This document shows positions 17,190-27,326 of a stretch of DNA of 64,000 bases, piece by piece. The notes beneath the pieces were generated by a model. That model had not been told where the DNA came from. It made no database searches and saw nothing but the letters and a program-made list of their open reading frames with translations. Positions within the stretch are counted from its first letter, which is position 1. Each line of letters opens with the position of its first letter. Position numbers and translations under genes: made by a program. This DNA comes from Acetomicrobium hydrogeniformans ATCC BAA-1850 (GTDB lineage Bacteria > Synergistota > Synergistia > Synergistales > Acetomicrobiaceae): the NCBI RefSeq assembly GCF_000160455.2, contig NZ_ACJX03000001.1:124001-188000 (forward strand), read 5' to 3'.

Positions 17190-17736
17190 CTATATTTAAC
17201 TCGGGTAAATTAATTATCTTTTATATCGTGTCAATAAGAATTATGACAAACATCATCACTCTGCCTAAAAAACCAATACATGCTCCCTTATCTATTAATA
17301 TTAGTTAAATATCACTATAAATAATGAAACTAACGCTAATATTTCTCGTAATTTTACTTAAACCTGTAATTGCCACAAGGGGAATCGAGAACCTTTTGCA
17401 AACATTAATTTTTTTCGATTATAGTACAGTAAGCTGTTCTTGACTATCTGTTTCAAAATAATCAGATTACGTAAAGCACTTTTCAGAGATTCTCTATATG
17501 AAAAGAAGCTGTCACTGGCAATATTTTTTATAACACCCCAAAAGTAACACATCTATTATCCGGTATCCGGATGCTGGACAGGGTTAAAAAAGCCCTTGAG
17601 TCAAAGTTTAAATCAGGTGTATATACAATCAAAAGACACGAATGCCACGTCTTCCTGTAGCATGATTTGATATTAAAATACAAAAGCTAACTGAGAGCTT
17701 TTTCAGTTGCTTTTATACCTTTATTTTACTCACTAA
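17190..17736. other. AT-rich intergenic region without a clear gene
   Basis: Holds the iclR promoter region at the left. Around 17553-17659 a plus-strand stretch reads like coding sequence (LSGIRMLDRVKKALESKFK, ending at TAG) and may be debris of a lost gene. I see no RNA gene and no intact protein gene. Confidence 0.4.
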
Positions 17737-18531
17737 TTAACTTCCTACCCCAAAAATCATCAACGCTCCCAGAACGGCAAAGATGACGCCGACTATCTTT
17801 CCCAAGACCGCTTCATTTGTCTTGTTCGCAAAGCCTGCTGTTAACCTTCCCCCTACCACCGTCCCGATTGCGCTGGGTATGGCAATGTCCATGGGGAGAT
17901 TTCCCGTGAAAGCATGGCCCAAAGCTCCAGAAGCTGCCGTAAAGGCCATGATGAGCGTTGAGGTGCCTACTCCTTCGTGAACCTTGTAGCCCATTACGAA
18001 GACCAGTATCAGTAGGATCATTACTCCTCCGCCGGCACCAAGGATTCCGCTTATGATCCCTACCAGCACGCCCAGGATCGTTCCCGACGTTTTTGGGTTA
18101 TCCCTTAAGACCTTCAAAAAACCCTTAACTTCATCATTCGACGTCGTCTTGCCTTCGGGCTTTATGGCTGCTTTTTTGCTTCCCTTCCGCCAAAACATGG
18201 CAGCTGAAACCAAAAGCAGGACGCCAAAGGACCCACCCACTCCCATCTCGGGCAGATGGGGCGAAATGAAGCTTCCCAACTGTGCACCCAATATCGATCC
18301 GAGGGCTATCGGCCAACCTTGCCTCAAGTTTAGGTTGCCGTACCTGGAGTAAGTCCAGGCCACGACAAGGGAGGCCAAGGCATCGGCAAAGAGGCTGCAA
18401 CCTATGGCATCGAAGGTAGAACAACCCAACATCACGAGCCCCGGAACTATTACCATTACGCCGCTAGCACCAATTAGCCCGGTGATCGAACCTGCTATAA
18501 AGCTTATGACAGTTATCAGAATATAAAACAT
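17737..18531 (-). CDS. TauE/SafE-family membrane permease
   Basis: 264-residue integral membrane protein with about eight hydrophobic segments and two related halves. The TauE/SafE glycine motifs are GLIGASGVMVIVPGLVMLG in the first half and GILGAGGGVMILLILV in the second. The family exports sulfite, sulfoacetate or other organic anions. A cytoplasmic linker of charged residues (about 120-145) separates the halves. Single gene, 69 bases after the next gene's stop. The sulfur link is tempting beside SuyAB-like enzymes but is not proven. Confidence 0.8.
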   Translation of the reverse strand: MFYILITVISFIAGSITGLIGASGVMVIVPGLVMLGCSTFDAIGCSLFADALASLVVAWTYSRYGNLNLRQGWPIALGSILGAQLGSFISPHLPEMGVGGSFGVLLLVSAAMFWRKGSKKAAIKPEGKTTSNDEVKGFLKVLRDNPKTSGTILGVLVGIISGILGAGGGVMILLILVFVMGYKVHEGVGTSTLIMAFTAASGALGHAFTGNLPMDIAIPSAIGTVVGGRLTAGFANKTNEAVLGKIVGVIFAVLGALMIFGVGS

Positions 18532-18600
18532 ATTACCTCACTTCTTGCTCATGTACTCCACATATGCTATACAAATATTACCACTACTTCACTTTGAGCT

Positions 18601-20595
18601 TTACTGCAATTTGTCACCTATAAACACGTAGTAATCGGGGATGCCGCCGAAGCACTCCCTTTTGTAGACCAAGTAAAGTTTTACCTTATGCTTTCCGGGC
18701 GTCAGGGTCTTAAAATCGTCATTCATCACGCCCGCTACGTGATAAAAGGGGCCCGACCTCGTCATGCCGGTAACGGTCAAAATCAAACCGTATTCAAGCT
18801 CGTCGGTAACGATAATTTCCCCTTCCCGCTCCTCAGGTGGCAAGGCTGGCCCGAACTTGCCGAAATCATCAAGCGGGTTTTCATCGCCCTTTTGCCCTTC
18901 AGGTGCTTCTAGAACGTAATCCTGCGGTTTCATACCCTCAAATCTGGCTAGTTCTTCTTTGAGGTAATCGATCTTTTCCTGCTTATCGCTGTGGTTTGAA
19001 GCTTCATACCTATTTATCTCAAGCCTAATGGCCCTAACGGTGGCATCGATCAAACCTTTTTTAAGCATGACATAATCGTCTGGAGCGTCCGAGGTTGCCT
19101 TTGGTTCCTCTATCTCGATCCTAATTGAAGAAATGGTGAAGTAAGGCTCATCTTTGACGATCGGAGGCACCGGGTTTGTTACGGTAACGACGTAGGGCAT
19201 CTTAAATCCGAAGTCCTTTTCGAGATCGTAGTCAACCACCACTCCCTCGGGCAGAAAAGCCTTGCAAAGGTCGGGCTTTTCACGCAAAAAAGTGAGCTCG
19301 TAAACGGGGACCTGGCCGTCTATGGCATCTACCTTATTTACGACAGCCTTTATCGTATCTTTATCCGTACAGCCTCCAGAATTAACCGTGATCGACAGCT
19401 TGTGCTGCCCAACGTTTACGGCCCGAAGCAGTAAAATGCCCGTATCATCGGGGAGAAGCGAATAGGCAGGTTTCAAGCATACGTCTGCGTCCGAGTCTTC
19501 AACGATGCCACCCCACTCGACCACCGTAAATCCTACCCTCACGGTCTTCTGCGGTTTTGGCGCCTTCAGTATATCGAAATGGTCAGTAGGCTTAAAGTAA
19601 AGCATGAGCCTGATGACGGTCTGAGGCGTGGGTGAAACCTGCAGTTTCAGGTTTTCGTCTATGAAGTTTCTGTCCAAAAGCTTTATTACGTAATACTTCG
19701 CGGGCTTTAAGCTCTTGATCCAGTATTCCTTAAGGTCGCGTGCTTCCTTACCATTAAGACCTAAGGCAGGAAGGTTTTCGTCGAACCACTTGCCCAGTTC
19801 GCCGTAAGCGACAACCCATCCTTCTTCGGGAAGCTGTGGCAGGCTGTTTAACCTGGCCTCGTAAAAGAGGTAGTCGTATTTGCCGTCGATCTTTCCCTTG
19901 GGGCTAGCGGTAACTTCCCAGCCGTCACCGTATTGAGGGATGCTTTCTGTGATCTCGCCGTTGACGTCAACTTTGACCCTCACCTTGGTCTCTTTCTGTG
20001 GATACAGATAAATCGCAGGCTTTTTTACGATCGTGGGAGGTACATCTTCGTAGGAGACCAGCTCATCTTCATAAAGGGCAAAGTTTAAGACCATCCTTTC
20101 CGAGGGAGAGTATAAGGGATCGCTTTCCTTATGGGTCAACATGTCAATGACGATCTTTTTGGGCTCAAACAAGCTCGTTGACAGAGCCTCGCTATTTTCG
20201 ACCACCTTGATGCTGTCGATCTTTACGCGATCTCCAAGAGAAACAGAGTTCGTCTGCAAGATGCCGTTTTGCGTTGCAAGCAAGGCGGTCAGCTCAAAAA
20301 ACGTCCCGCTGCCACCGCCGTTTTGCGCTAATACCACTACTGCGTCGGGAGCACCGTCTCTGTCCACGTCATCTATGATGAAATTATCTATCCATACGTG
20401 CAGGTAGTCGGGGTGTGGCTCTTCGTATTCGCCGTCTTTTAAAGTTACGCTTCTTTCCCCAAACGCAAGATGATAGGTGAAGTTTTTGACCGTTCCTTCG
20501 GTAACGCCTGTCTTTTGGGCAGCGCAAGCGCCGCAGGCATACAGAAAAACCAGGACCAAAATGACCGAAATCAAAAGCAACGACCTTTTTCTCAT
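18601..20595 (-). CDS. Large putative lipoprotein with a KPAIYLYP domain
   Basis: 664 residues. The N-terminus has basic residues, a hydrophobic run and a lipobox-like LYAC with C21, so it is probably a membrane-anchored lipoprotein. Residues 60-115 hold an acidic VDRDGAPDAVVVLAQNGGGS segment of FG-GAP/EF-hand-like type. KPAIYLYPQ at 192-200 opens a domain of unknown function seen in other anaerobes and thermophiles. The C-terminal part contains further beta-rich segments and a helical stretch near 520-560. Start ATG 20595 is chosen because AAGGGGTG lies upstream; GTG 20604 is in frame. Function unknown. Confidence 0.7.
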   Translation of the reverse strand: MRKRSLLLISVILVLVFLYACGACAAQKTGVTEGTVKNFTYHLAFGERSVTLKDGEYEEPHPDYLHVWIDNFIIDDVDRDGAPDAVVVLAQNGGGSGTFFELTALLATQNGILQTNSVSLGDRVKIDSIKVVENSEALSTSLFEPKKIVIDMLTHKESDPLYSPSERMVLNFALYEDELVSYEDVPPTIVKKPAIYLYPQKETKVRVKVDVNGEITESIPQYGDGWEVTASPKGKIDGKYDYLFYEARLNSLPQLPEEGWVVAYGELGKWFDENLPALGLNGKEARDLKEYWIKSLKPAKYYVIKLLDRNFIDENLKLQVSPTPQTVIRLMLYFKPTDHFDILKAPKPQKTVRVGFTVVEWGGIVEDSDADVCLKPAYSLLPDDTGILLLRAVNVGQHKLSITVNSGGCTDKDTIKAVVNKVDAIDGQVPVYELTFLREKPDLCKAFLPEGVVVDYDLEKDFGFKMPYVVTVTNPVPPIVKDEPYFTISSIRIEIEEPKATSDAPDDYVMLKKGLIDATVRAIRLEINRYEASNHSDKQEKIDYLKEELARFEGMKPQDYVLEAPEGQKGDENPLDDFGKFGPALPPEEREGEIIVTDELEYGLILTVTGMTRSGPFYHVAGVMNDDFKTLTPGKHKVKLYLVYKRECFGGIPDYYVFIGDKLQ

Positions 20596-20692
20596 GTCAT
20601 TCACCCCTTAAGGCTTCAGTTTTTCTCGTAAAAATCTAACTGTTTGACCATCATTCGGGCAACCCCAAGGTAGCAGTTGTAAATCTCCCTTT

Positions 20693-20936
20693 TTACAGAA
20701 TAAAGAATTGCAAAAATCCCTTGTCGCAGGGTATGATGTAAATGCTTTCCTTGTGGTCCGTCGTTTTCCTGTCTATCCCGACAGCAGGAGCATTGTTAAA
20801 TTCAAACACACTTCTTGTGCCTGTCTTGCTTTGTTCGTCTATAAACTCGTTTACGTCCAGCCCGCTTTCTGGGCCGTAATATTTGATGGTTATCGCGGCG
20901 TCATCCGAGTCGTTTTTGCCCTCACTATATCCCTCC
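20693..20936 (-). pseudogene. Headless coding remnant
   Basis: Read on the minus strand this is an open frame of about 80 codons with good coding character (ITIKYYGPESGLDVNEF, SVFEFNNAPAVGIDRKTT, IYIIPCDKGFLQFFIL) ending at TAA 20695-20693. An in-frame TAA lies just upstream and no ATG or GTG starts the frame near its beginning. It looks like the C-terminal end of a secreted protein whose front is gone. Next to it CCTTATAT/ATATAAGG (20935-20954) forms an inverted repeat with a 4-base loop. The rest of 20605-21155 shows no gene. Confidence 0.5.
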
Positions 20937-21155
20937 TTATATTAGGATATAAGGTTAACGTAACTTTATTTTACTGCTTTTATACCTAAAGCTAAATAAG
21001 CCAAGCAAAAAAAGAATTAACTCACAAATACAATGGCAAGGTTGCTTTGCGATTTAATCGCATAAATACACAATCATGTCGGGTTTGTCCGATTAAGCCG
21101 GGCCCTATTCCGTTTTTCGCGGGGTTTCTTCGGCACAATGCGGTCCCAAAATATA

Positions 21156-21187
21156 TTGACATTTATACCCATCTATGCCATAAATGT
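21156..21187 (+). promoter_or_regulatory. Promoter and inverted repeat before the purine operon
   Basis: TTGACA at 21156-21161, a 17-base spacer, then CATAAA at 21179-21184. An inverted repeat, ACATTTAT at 21159-21166 and ATAAATGT at 21180-21187, overlaps both hexamers and could be an operator. I found no PurR-box or purine riboswitch signature. Confidence 0.6.
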
Positions 21188-21218
21188 AAGGTAAAATTCC
21201 AGATGTGAAGGTGATGAG

Positions 21219-22193
21219 ATGAATAAAATTAAGCTAATTTACGAGGGCAAGGCAAAGAAAGTATACGAGACTGACGATCCGAGCCTTGCGATATTTGAGT
21301 ACAAGGATTCCTTAACGGCCTTCAACGCGCAAAAGAAAGACACAATGCAGGGCAAAGGAAGGCTGACCAACCTCATAAGCGCCACATTTTTAAAGCTCCT
21401 TCAGGACAAAGGCATTCCCACTCACTTCGTAAAACTCCTCGACGACAACCATCAGCTCGTTAAAAGGCTCAAGATAATTCCCCTGGAAGTGGTCGTAAGA
21501 AATACAAGCACGGGCTCTTTGTGCAAGAGGCTCGGCGTAGAAGAAGGCTTAGACCTGGTGCCGCCACTTGTGGAGTTTTACCTGAAAAACGACGAGCTTG
21601 GAGATCCTTTGGTCACGGAAGACCACATCAGGGCCTTCGGCTTCGCCTCAAAGCCACATGTAGAAAAGATGAAGGAGCTGTGTCTCAAGGTAAACGAGAT
21701 ACTTTCCAAGTATCTCTTCGAACGTGGCATCAAATTGGTCGATTTCAAGCTTGAATTTGGCATGGACGATGAAGGAAATATTTTCGTGGCCGACGAGATC
21801 TCTCCCGATACGTGCCGTTTTTGGGATTTGACCTCAAAAGAGCGCCTTGACAAGGACAGGTTCAGAAAGGACCTGGGAAACGTCCTTGAAGCCTACGAGG
21901 AGATCTGGCGCAGGATCGCGGACTGGGATAAAAGTTGTTCCGCCGAATACCGGGCTAACATTCTCGTTTACCTCAAAGAAGGCGTACTGGACACCCAGGG
22001 GAAGGCCGTCCTTTCTTCGCTGCATTCCTTGGGTTATGATGAAGTGAAAAACGTAAGGGTTGGGAAATATATAAAAATTACCCTGACCTCTCCATCTCAA
22101 GAAGACGCAGCATCCAGGGTAAAGGAAATGTGCGAAGACCTGCTCGTGAACGACCTCATCGAGGAGTATTCCTTCGAACTGGAGGAAATATAG
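21219..22193 (+). CDS. purC-purS: SAICAR synthetase fused to PurS
   Basis: 324 residues, about 85 longer than ordinary PurC. Residues 1 to about 235 are SAICAR synthetase (YEGKAKKVYETDD, VVVRNTSTGSL, DEISPDTCRFWD), which joins aspartate to CAIR. From about 240 on the sequence matches PurS (YRANILVYLKEGVLDTQGKA, VRVGKYIKITL, VKEMCEDLLVNDLIEEYSFE), the small structural subunit that joins PurQ to PurL in FGAM synthetase. No separate purS is present. purQ starts at the base after the stop, so the fused PurS is coupled to its two partners. Confidence 0.9.
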   Translation: MNKIKLIYEGKAKKVYETDDPSLAIFEYKDSLTAFNAQKKDTMQGKGRLTNLISATFLKLLQDKGIPTHFVKLLDDNHQLVKRLKIIPLEVVVRNTSTGSLCKRLGVEEGLDLVPPLVEFYLKNDELGDPLVTEDHIRAFGFASKPHVEKMKELCLKVNEILSKYLFERGIKLVDFKLEFGMDDEGNIFVADEISPDTCRFWDLTSKERLDKDRFRKDLGNVLEAYEEIWRRIADWDKSCSAEYRANILVYLKEGVLDTQGKAVLSSLHSLGYDEVKNVRVGKYIKITLTSPSQEDAASRVKEMCEDLLVNDLIEEYSFELEEI

Positions 22194-22868
22194 ATGAAGG
22201 TATCAGTTGTAATTTTTCCGGGAAGCAACTGCGACAGAGATGTCAAATGGGCTTTTGAACTTTGCTGCAACGCCGATGCGGAGATGATATGGCACGCGGA
22301 AAAAAGTCTGCCTTCCGATACCGATATCGTAGTTCTCCCCGGAGGCTTTTCCTACGGCGACTATTTGAGATGCGGGGCCATGGCGGCAAAATCTCCCATA
22401 ATGAAATCCGTAGCCGAATTCGCCCAAAGGGGAGGTCTGGTCATAGGCATTTGCAATGGTTTTCATATACTCACCGAGGCAAAGCTCCTGCCCGGCGCCC
22501 TTTTGCCGAACGCATCGACAAAATTCATATGCAGGTCCTGTCAAATAATAATCGAGCGAAACGACACCCCCTTCACCCAACTTTACGAAAAGAACGAAAT
22601 AGTGAATTTCCCCATCGCTCATCACGACGGGCTTTTCTACCTTGACGACGACTCTTTGACGATACTTGAAGAAAGCGGCTGTGTAGTCTTTCGCTACGCA
22701 GACAACCTTAACGGCTCTCTGAACGCCATAGCGGGAATAACGAATAAAGAGGGTAACGTACTGGGGCTCATGCCCCATCCCGAAAGGGTTGTTCACCCCC
22801 TGGTGGGAGGAGAAGGAGGCGTCAGGTTCTTCAAGGGATTGAGCAAATGGGTAAAGGAGATGCGATGA
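22194..22868 (+). CDS. purQ: FGAM synthetase, glutaminase subunit
   Basis: 224-residue class I glutamine amidotransferase that supplies ammonia to PurL. The nucleophile elbow is GICNGFH, and the PHPERV motif carries the partner His and Glu. The start ATG directly follows the purC stop (TAGATG). The stop overlaps the purL start. Together with PurL and the PurS domain fused to PurC it forms the multi-subunit FGAM synthetase. Confidence 0.95.
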   Translation: MKVSVVIFPGSNCDRDVKWAFELCCNADAEMIWHAEKSLPSDTDIVVLPGGFSYGDYLRCGAMAAKSPIMKSVAEFAQRGGLVIGICNGFHILTEAKLLPGALLPNASTKFICRSCQIIIERNDTPFTQLYEKNEIVNFPIAHHDGLFYLDDDSLTILEESGCVVFRYADNLNGSLNAIAGITNKEGNVLGLMPHPERVVHPLVGGEGGVRFFKGLSKWVKEMR

Positions 22869-24952
22869 TGGCTAAAAATCTTTACGGTCTAAAGGAACGG
22901 GAATACCTTAAGATAAAAGAGGCGCTTGGAAGGGAACCCAACGAGACAGAGCTGTTGCTCTTTTCTGTGATGTGGTCAGAACACTGCAGTTACAAATCCT
23001 CCAGAAAGCTGCTTTCCCTGTTTCCCACGACGGGGAAATACGTTTATCGGGGGCCGGGAGAAAACGCCGGGATCGTCGATATCGGTTCGGGCTTAGGCAT
23101 CGCTTTCAAAATTGAAAGCCATAATCACCCTTCAGCCGTAGAGCCCGTCCAGGGCGCGGCCACGGGAGTCGGAGGGATAATCAGGGACATACTGGCCGTA
23201 GGCGCCCGCCCCATAGCATCTATGGATTGCCTTTTCTTCGGCCCTCCCGACGACAGGAGGACAAAATTTTTGATGGAAGGCGTAATCAGGGGCGTCGGAA
23301 GCTACGGAAATGCCGTTGGCGTTCCAACCGTCGGCGGCATGACTTACTACGATCCCGCCTACAGTGGAAATCCCCTGGTAAATGCCATGTGCGCTGGCTT
23401 GGTTGAGCTTGACAAGGTAGTAAGCGCAACGGCGGCAAAGCCGGGGAACATCTTAGTTCTCGTGGGCTCAAAGACGGGACGGGACGGTATTGCAGGAGCA
23501 GCTTTCGCCTCGGCGGAGCTTGACGAATCCGTAAAGGAAAACAAGCCACAGGTCCAAATGGGAGATCCCTTTGCCGAAAAACTCCTCATAGAATGCTGTC
23601 TCGAAATTTTGGACAAAGGGCTTATAGTGAGCATGCAGGATATGGGCGCCGCAGGCATAACGTCGTCTTCCGTAGAATTGGCCGCAAAGGCAAAAGCCGG
23701 AGCTGAAATCTACCTAGATAATGTCCCCCTAAGAGAAGAGGGCATGAAACCCTTCGAGATAGCCCTTTCCGAGTCTCAGGAGAGGATGCTCCTTGCCACC
23801 GATGAAACAAATTTTGGAGAAGTCAGGGCCATAGCCGATAAATGGGGACTGGAGTGCGCCATTATAGGAAAGATCATCGACGAAGACCGATACGTATTGA
23901 CACATAAAGGCGAGATCGTAGCAGACCTTTCCGCCTCCTTTCTTGCCTCGAGCCCAGAAACGGACTGGCCGGTCCATAAACCCGACGAACTTGGGGTAAG
24001 CTACCCCAAAGTTGAAGGTGCTGCGCTTGATCGAAACGACCCGTCGAAGGTCGTCGGTTTTCTGGCCTCCCTTCCTCAGTTCGAGGACAAATCATGGATT
24101 TACGAGCAATACGATCACATGGTCCAGACAAGGACCACTTTAGGTCCCGGAAATCCCGTGGCAATCCTTTATATAAAAGAGGCGGACAAACTAATAGCCC
24201 TTGCGGCGGCAAGCGACCCTTGGAGATGTGCTGTAGATCCCTTTGCGGGGGGCGCGGAAACTGTCGCGATGGCCATACGAATGCTGGCGGTAGCCGGCGC
24301 ATATCCCCTCGGGATGACGGACTGTCTCAACTTCCCATCCCCGGAAGTCCCCGAAAATTTCTGGATCATATCGGAGGTCGTAAAGGGCATGGCCTTGGCG
24401 TGTAAGGAGCTCAATTGTCCCATAGTATCGGGAAACGTAAGCCTCTACAACGAATCTCACGAAGGCGCTATACTTCCCACGCCCGTCGTTTGTGCCGTCG
24501 GAGCCTTCGATGGCATGCATTTCCTCAAGGCCAAAGGGCCGGAATTATCGGACAGGTTATTTTTGGTCGGAAAAGAGGCAAGCCTGCAGGCAAGCGCCTA
24601 TAGGCGCTACGTGGAAGGAAAGATCTCTGGCCCTGTATACCCCGTCAATTTCGACGATGAACGCGCTTTCATCGAAAGGGCAATAAAGACCGCCACCTTG
24701 AAGCTGGCCACCTGTGGAAGATGCGTCAGCCTGGGCGGATTGGCTTTAGCGGCAATGAAGATGGCCTCGGGGTCAAGGTTTGGTCTTGAGATCAAGGGAG
24801 GAGACGTCCGATTTTTGTTCGGCGAAGGAGGCCCCCGCGCCCTTTATTCCGTCCCTGAAGCCAATACAAGCGAGTTTTTGAAGGTATGGGACGGCTTTCC
24901 CGTAAAAGAGATCGGAAGGGCCAGGGAAGACAAAACCGTAAGGTTCGCCTGA
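22868..24952 (+). CDS. purL: FGAM synthetase, large subunit
   Basis: 694-residue small-type PurL that makes formylglycinamidine ribonucleotide with ATP and ammonia from PurQ. Visible motifs are [11 protein letters not shown], the ATP/Mg segment [20 protein letters not shown], and the second half-domain DCLNFPSPE. The start is ATG 22868, eight bases after AGGAG and overlapping the purQ stop; ATG 22865 is next to it. Slightly shorter than the usual 720-740 residues. Confidence 0.95.
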   Translation: MAKNLYGLKEREYLKIKEALGREPNETELLLFSVMWSEHCSYKSSRKLLSLFPTTGKYVYRGPGENAGIVDIGSGLGIAFKIESHNHPSAVEPVQGAATGVGGIIRDILAVGARPIASMDCLFFGPPDDRRTKFLMEGVIRGVGSYGNAVGVPTVGGMTYYDPAYSGNPLVNAMCAGLVELDKVVSATAAKPGNILVLVGSKTGRDGIAGAAFASAELDESVKENKPQVQMGDPFAEKLLIECCLEILDKGLIVSMQDMGAAGITSSSVELAAKAKAGAEIYLDNVPLREEGMKPFEIALSESQERMLLATDETNFGEVRAIADKWGLECAIIGKIIDEDRYVLTHKGEIVADLSASFLASSPETDWPVHKPDELGVSYPKVEGAALDRNDPSKVVGFLASLPQFEDKSWIYEQYDHMVQTRTTLGPGNPVAILYIKEADKLIALAAASDPWRCAVDPFAGGAETVAMAIRMLAVAGAYPLGMTDCLNFPSPEVPENFWIISEVVKGMALACKELNCPIVSGNVSLYNESHEGAILPTPVVCAVGAFDGMHFLKAKGPELSDRLFLVGKEASLQASAYRRYVEGKISGPVYPVNFDDERAFIERAIKTATLKLATCGRCVSLGGLALAAMKMASGSRFGLEIKGGDVRFLFGEGGPRALYSVPEANTSEFLKVWDGFPVKEIGRAREDKTVRFA

Positions 24953-24976
24953 TCGGCAACGGAGGAAAATCGAAAA

Positions 24977-26326
24977 ATGTGCGGAATCTTTGGCGTTATA
25001 GGACCAAAGGAACCTTCTATTTTAGAGGACGTGTATTTGGGGCTTTATGCCCTACAGCACAGAGGTCAGGAATCGGCAGGTGTAGCCTGGTTCGACGAAG
25101 GCGGCGCCCTGCGCCTTCAAAAGGGAATGGGCCTGGTACACGCTGCGTTAAGCCAGGAACAACTTTCCAAGGAAAGAGGAAGTTGCGCAATTGGACACGT
25201 GCGCTACTCCACCGCTGGAGAGTCGTCGATCATAAACGCCCAACCCCTTCATGCAACCTACTCCAAGGGACAGGTAGCCATAGCCCACAACGGCAATATC
25301 ACTAACGCCGAAATGCTGAAGCGAGACCTGGAGTCGCGGGGTGCCATATTTCAGTCAACAACGGACACGGAGGTGATACTCCATCTAATGGCCCACGAAC
25401 AGGACTTGCCTCCAATCGATGCCCTGATAAAGGCATTGAGCAAGCTTCGGGGAGCCTTCAGCATCGTCGCCCTCATAGAAGGACGACTCGTAGCCGCAAG
25501 GGACCCCTGGGGCTTCAGACCTCTCGTGATAGGAAAAAGGGACGGCATTCACTACGTGGCCTCCGAAAGCTGCGCCCTGGACATCGTCAAGGCTACTCAT
25601 GTACGCGACGTCAATCCAGGAGAGATCGTAATCATCGAAAGAGGCGAAATAACGAGCCTTTCCATACCGGTTAAGCCGGCCAGGCGTTTCAGATGCTCCT
25701 TCGAATACGTCTATCTTGCCCGCCCGGACAGCGATATTGACGGCAGATCGGTTTACGACGTGAGGTTGAAGTTGGGCCAGAACCTGGCCGGGACGTGCCC
25801 CTCCCCCGACGGAGAGATGGTCCTGGGCATGCCCGACAGCGGTACCATCGGAGCTTTAGGCTACGCCGTGGCCTCAGACCTTCCCTTCGAGATGGCCATA
25901 GTAAGAAACAGATACGTGGGAAGGACCTTCATCCAGCCCACCCAACGCGTGAGGCAACTGGGCGTTCAGATCAAACTCAATCCCATCGACAAGCTCATTC
26001 GCGGCCGAAACATAGTGGTCGTGGACGATTCCATCGTCAGAGGCACCACTTCGCAGCTGGCAGTTCGCTTTCTTCGCGAAGCTGGAGCGCGTAAGATACA
26101 TCTTCGCATTGCTTCTCCCCCTGTCAGGTTTCCCTGCCTTTATGGCATAGACACGCCAAGGTCGGCGGACCTGGCCGCTGCCATGATGGATACAGGGGAT
26201 TTGAGGGATTTTATAGGGGCCGACACGCTCTGCTTTCTCAAAGTGGAAGATTTGATAAACTCCATCGATCTTCCCGCAACAGAACTTTGCACGGCCTGTT
26301 TCGACGGCAAGTATTTGGAGGAATAA
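24977..26326 (+). CDS. purF: Amidophosphoribosyltransferase
   Basis: 449-residue enzyme for the first committed step of purine synthesis, from PRPP and glutamine to phosphoribosylamine. It begins MCGIFGVIG, so Cys2 is the N-terminal nucleophile with no propeptide. The PRPP loop is VVVDDSIVRGTT. C-terminal cysteines in RFPCLYGID and ELCTACFDG fit the oxygen-sensitive 4Fe-4S type known from Bacillus subtilis, which suits an anaerobe. Confidence 0.95.
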   Translation: MCGIFGVIGPKEPSILEDVYLGLYALQHRGQESAGVAWFDEGGALRLQKGMGLVHAALSQEQLSKERGSCAIGHVRYSTAGESSIINAQPLHATYSKGQVAIAHNGNITNAEMLKRDLESRGAIFQSTTDTEVILHLMAHEQDLPPIDALIKALSKLRGAFSIVALIEGRLVAARDPWGFRPLVIGKRDGIHYVASESCALDIVKATHVRDVNPGEIVIIERGEITSLSIPVKPARRFRCSFEYVYLARPDSDIDGRSVYDVRLKLGQNLAGTCPSPDGEMVLGMPDSGTIGALGYAVASDLPFEMAIVRNRYVGRTFIQPTQRVRQLGVQIKLNPIDKLIRGRNIVVVDDSIVRGTTSQLAVRFLREAGARKIHLRIASPPVRFPCLYGIDTPRSADLAAAMMDTGDLRDFIGADTLCFLKVEDLINSIDLPATELCTACFDGKYLEE

Positions 26327-26330
26327 TAAA

Positions 26331-27326
26331 ATGAAATGGACCTACGAAAAGGCGGGGGTTTCCTTAAAAGCAGCCGACGATTGGATCCGAATCGTGAAGG
26401 AGGCCGCTTCCATGGCAGAAAGCCGGGGGGTGGTCTCAGGCATAGGAGGTTTTAGCGGCCTATATGACTTGGGAGAAGGGCTTTGCCTGGCAGCATGCTG
26501 CGACGGCGTTGGCACGAAACTTGAGATAGCAAAAAGGGCAGGCCATTTCGACGGCCTAGGTCAGGACCTCGTTGCCATGAGTGTAAACGACCTGGTTACG
26601 AGCGGGGCCAGACCTCTTTTTTTTCTGGACTACCTTGCCTGTGGAAAGTTGGAGGGAAAGCGCTACTCTCCCGTGATCTACGGCATAGCCAAAGCCTGCA
26701 GGGACAGTGGTTGTGCACTCCTTGGGGGTGAGACGGCCGAGATGCCGGGCACCTATCCGCCCGATGGCTTTGATCTGGCGGGATTCGCCGTCGGAATCGT
26801 AAAAAAAGAAGAAGTCATTGCAGGAAGCGACGTCCAAGGGGGCGACCTGCTCGTAGGGCTTTCCTCAAGCGGGCTTCACAGCAACGGCTTTAGCCTGGTA
26901 CGAAAGGTCCTCCTCGACGATGGATTAAAGCTGGACCTGGACAGCAAACCCTTCGGTGAGGATCTGCCGCTTTTTAAAGTTTTGCTTGAACCGACAAGGC
27001 TTTATCCCAAGATCGTGATGGAGGTCCTGTGCAGGGCAAAGGTCAAGGCCATGGCTCACATCACAGGCGGCGGCCTTAGGGACAACGTCCTTCGGGTGAT
27101 CCCCGAAGGGCTGTCCATATCCATAGATTACGGCTCCTGGAAGAGGCCTAAAATTTACGATCTCATAGCCCAAGCCGGCGTCGAAGAGGGAGAGATGAGA
27201 AGAGTATTCAATCTCGGGGTAGGCTATGTCTTCATCGTAGAAAAGGGCGAGCTTCCCGCCTTAAAAGGGGCCCTTGAGGAACTTAACGAGCCTTCTTTCC
27301 TAATTGGCGAGGTGACAGGGCCGTGA
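26331..27326 (+). CDS. purM: AIR synthetase
   Basis: 331-residue phosphoribosylformylglycinamidine cyclo-ligase, which makes aminoimidazole ribonucleotide. Motifs are CDGVGTKLEIAKRAG, GQDLVAMSVNDL, LLGGETAEMPG and GLHSNGFSLVRKV. It starts four bases after purF ends and overlaps purN by four bases. Confidence 0.95.
   Translation: MKWTYEKAGVSLKAADDWIRIVKEAASMAESRGVVSGIGGFSGLYDLGEGLCLAACCDGVGTKLEIAKRAGHFDGLGQDLVAMSVNDLVTSGARPLFFLDYLACGKLEGKRYSPVIYGIAKACRDSGCALLGGETAEMPGTYPPDGFDLAGFAVGIVKKEEVIAGSDVQGGDLLVGLSSSGLHSNGFSLVRKVLLDDGLKLDLDSKPFGEDLPLFKVLLEPTRLYPKIVMEVLCRAKVKAMAHITGGGLRDNVLRVIPEGLSISIDYGSWKRPKIYDLIAQAGVEEGEMRRVFNLGVGYVFIVEKGELPALKGALEELNEPSFLIGEVTGP

Noticed and set aside
17358-17552. 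Minus-strand ORF of 64 codons
   Set aside because: No family, no ribosome site and AT-rich random-looking sequence.
20708-20989. Plus-strand ORF of 93 codons upstream of purC
   Set aside because: It has no ribosome site and odd composition; the minus strand of the same stretch looks more like coding sequence.
21000-21218. Purine riboswitch or PurR box before purC
   Set aside because: Neither the conserved purine aptamer core nor paired PurR boxes could be found; only the inverted repeat over the promoter is reported.
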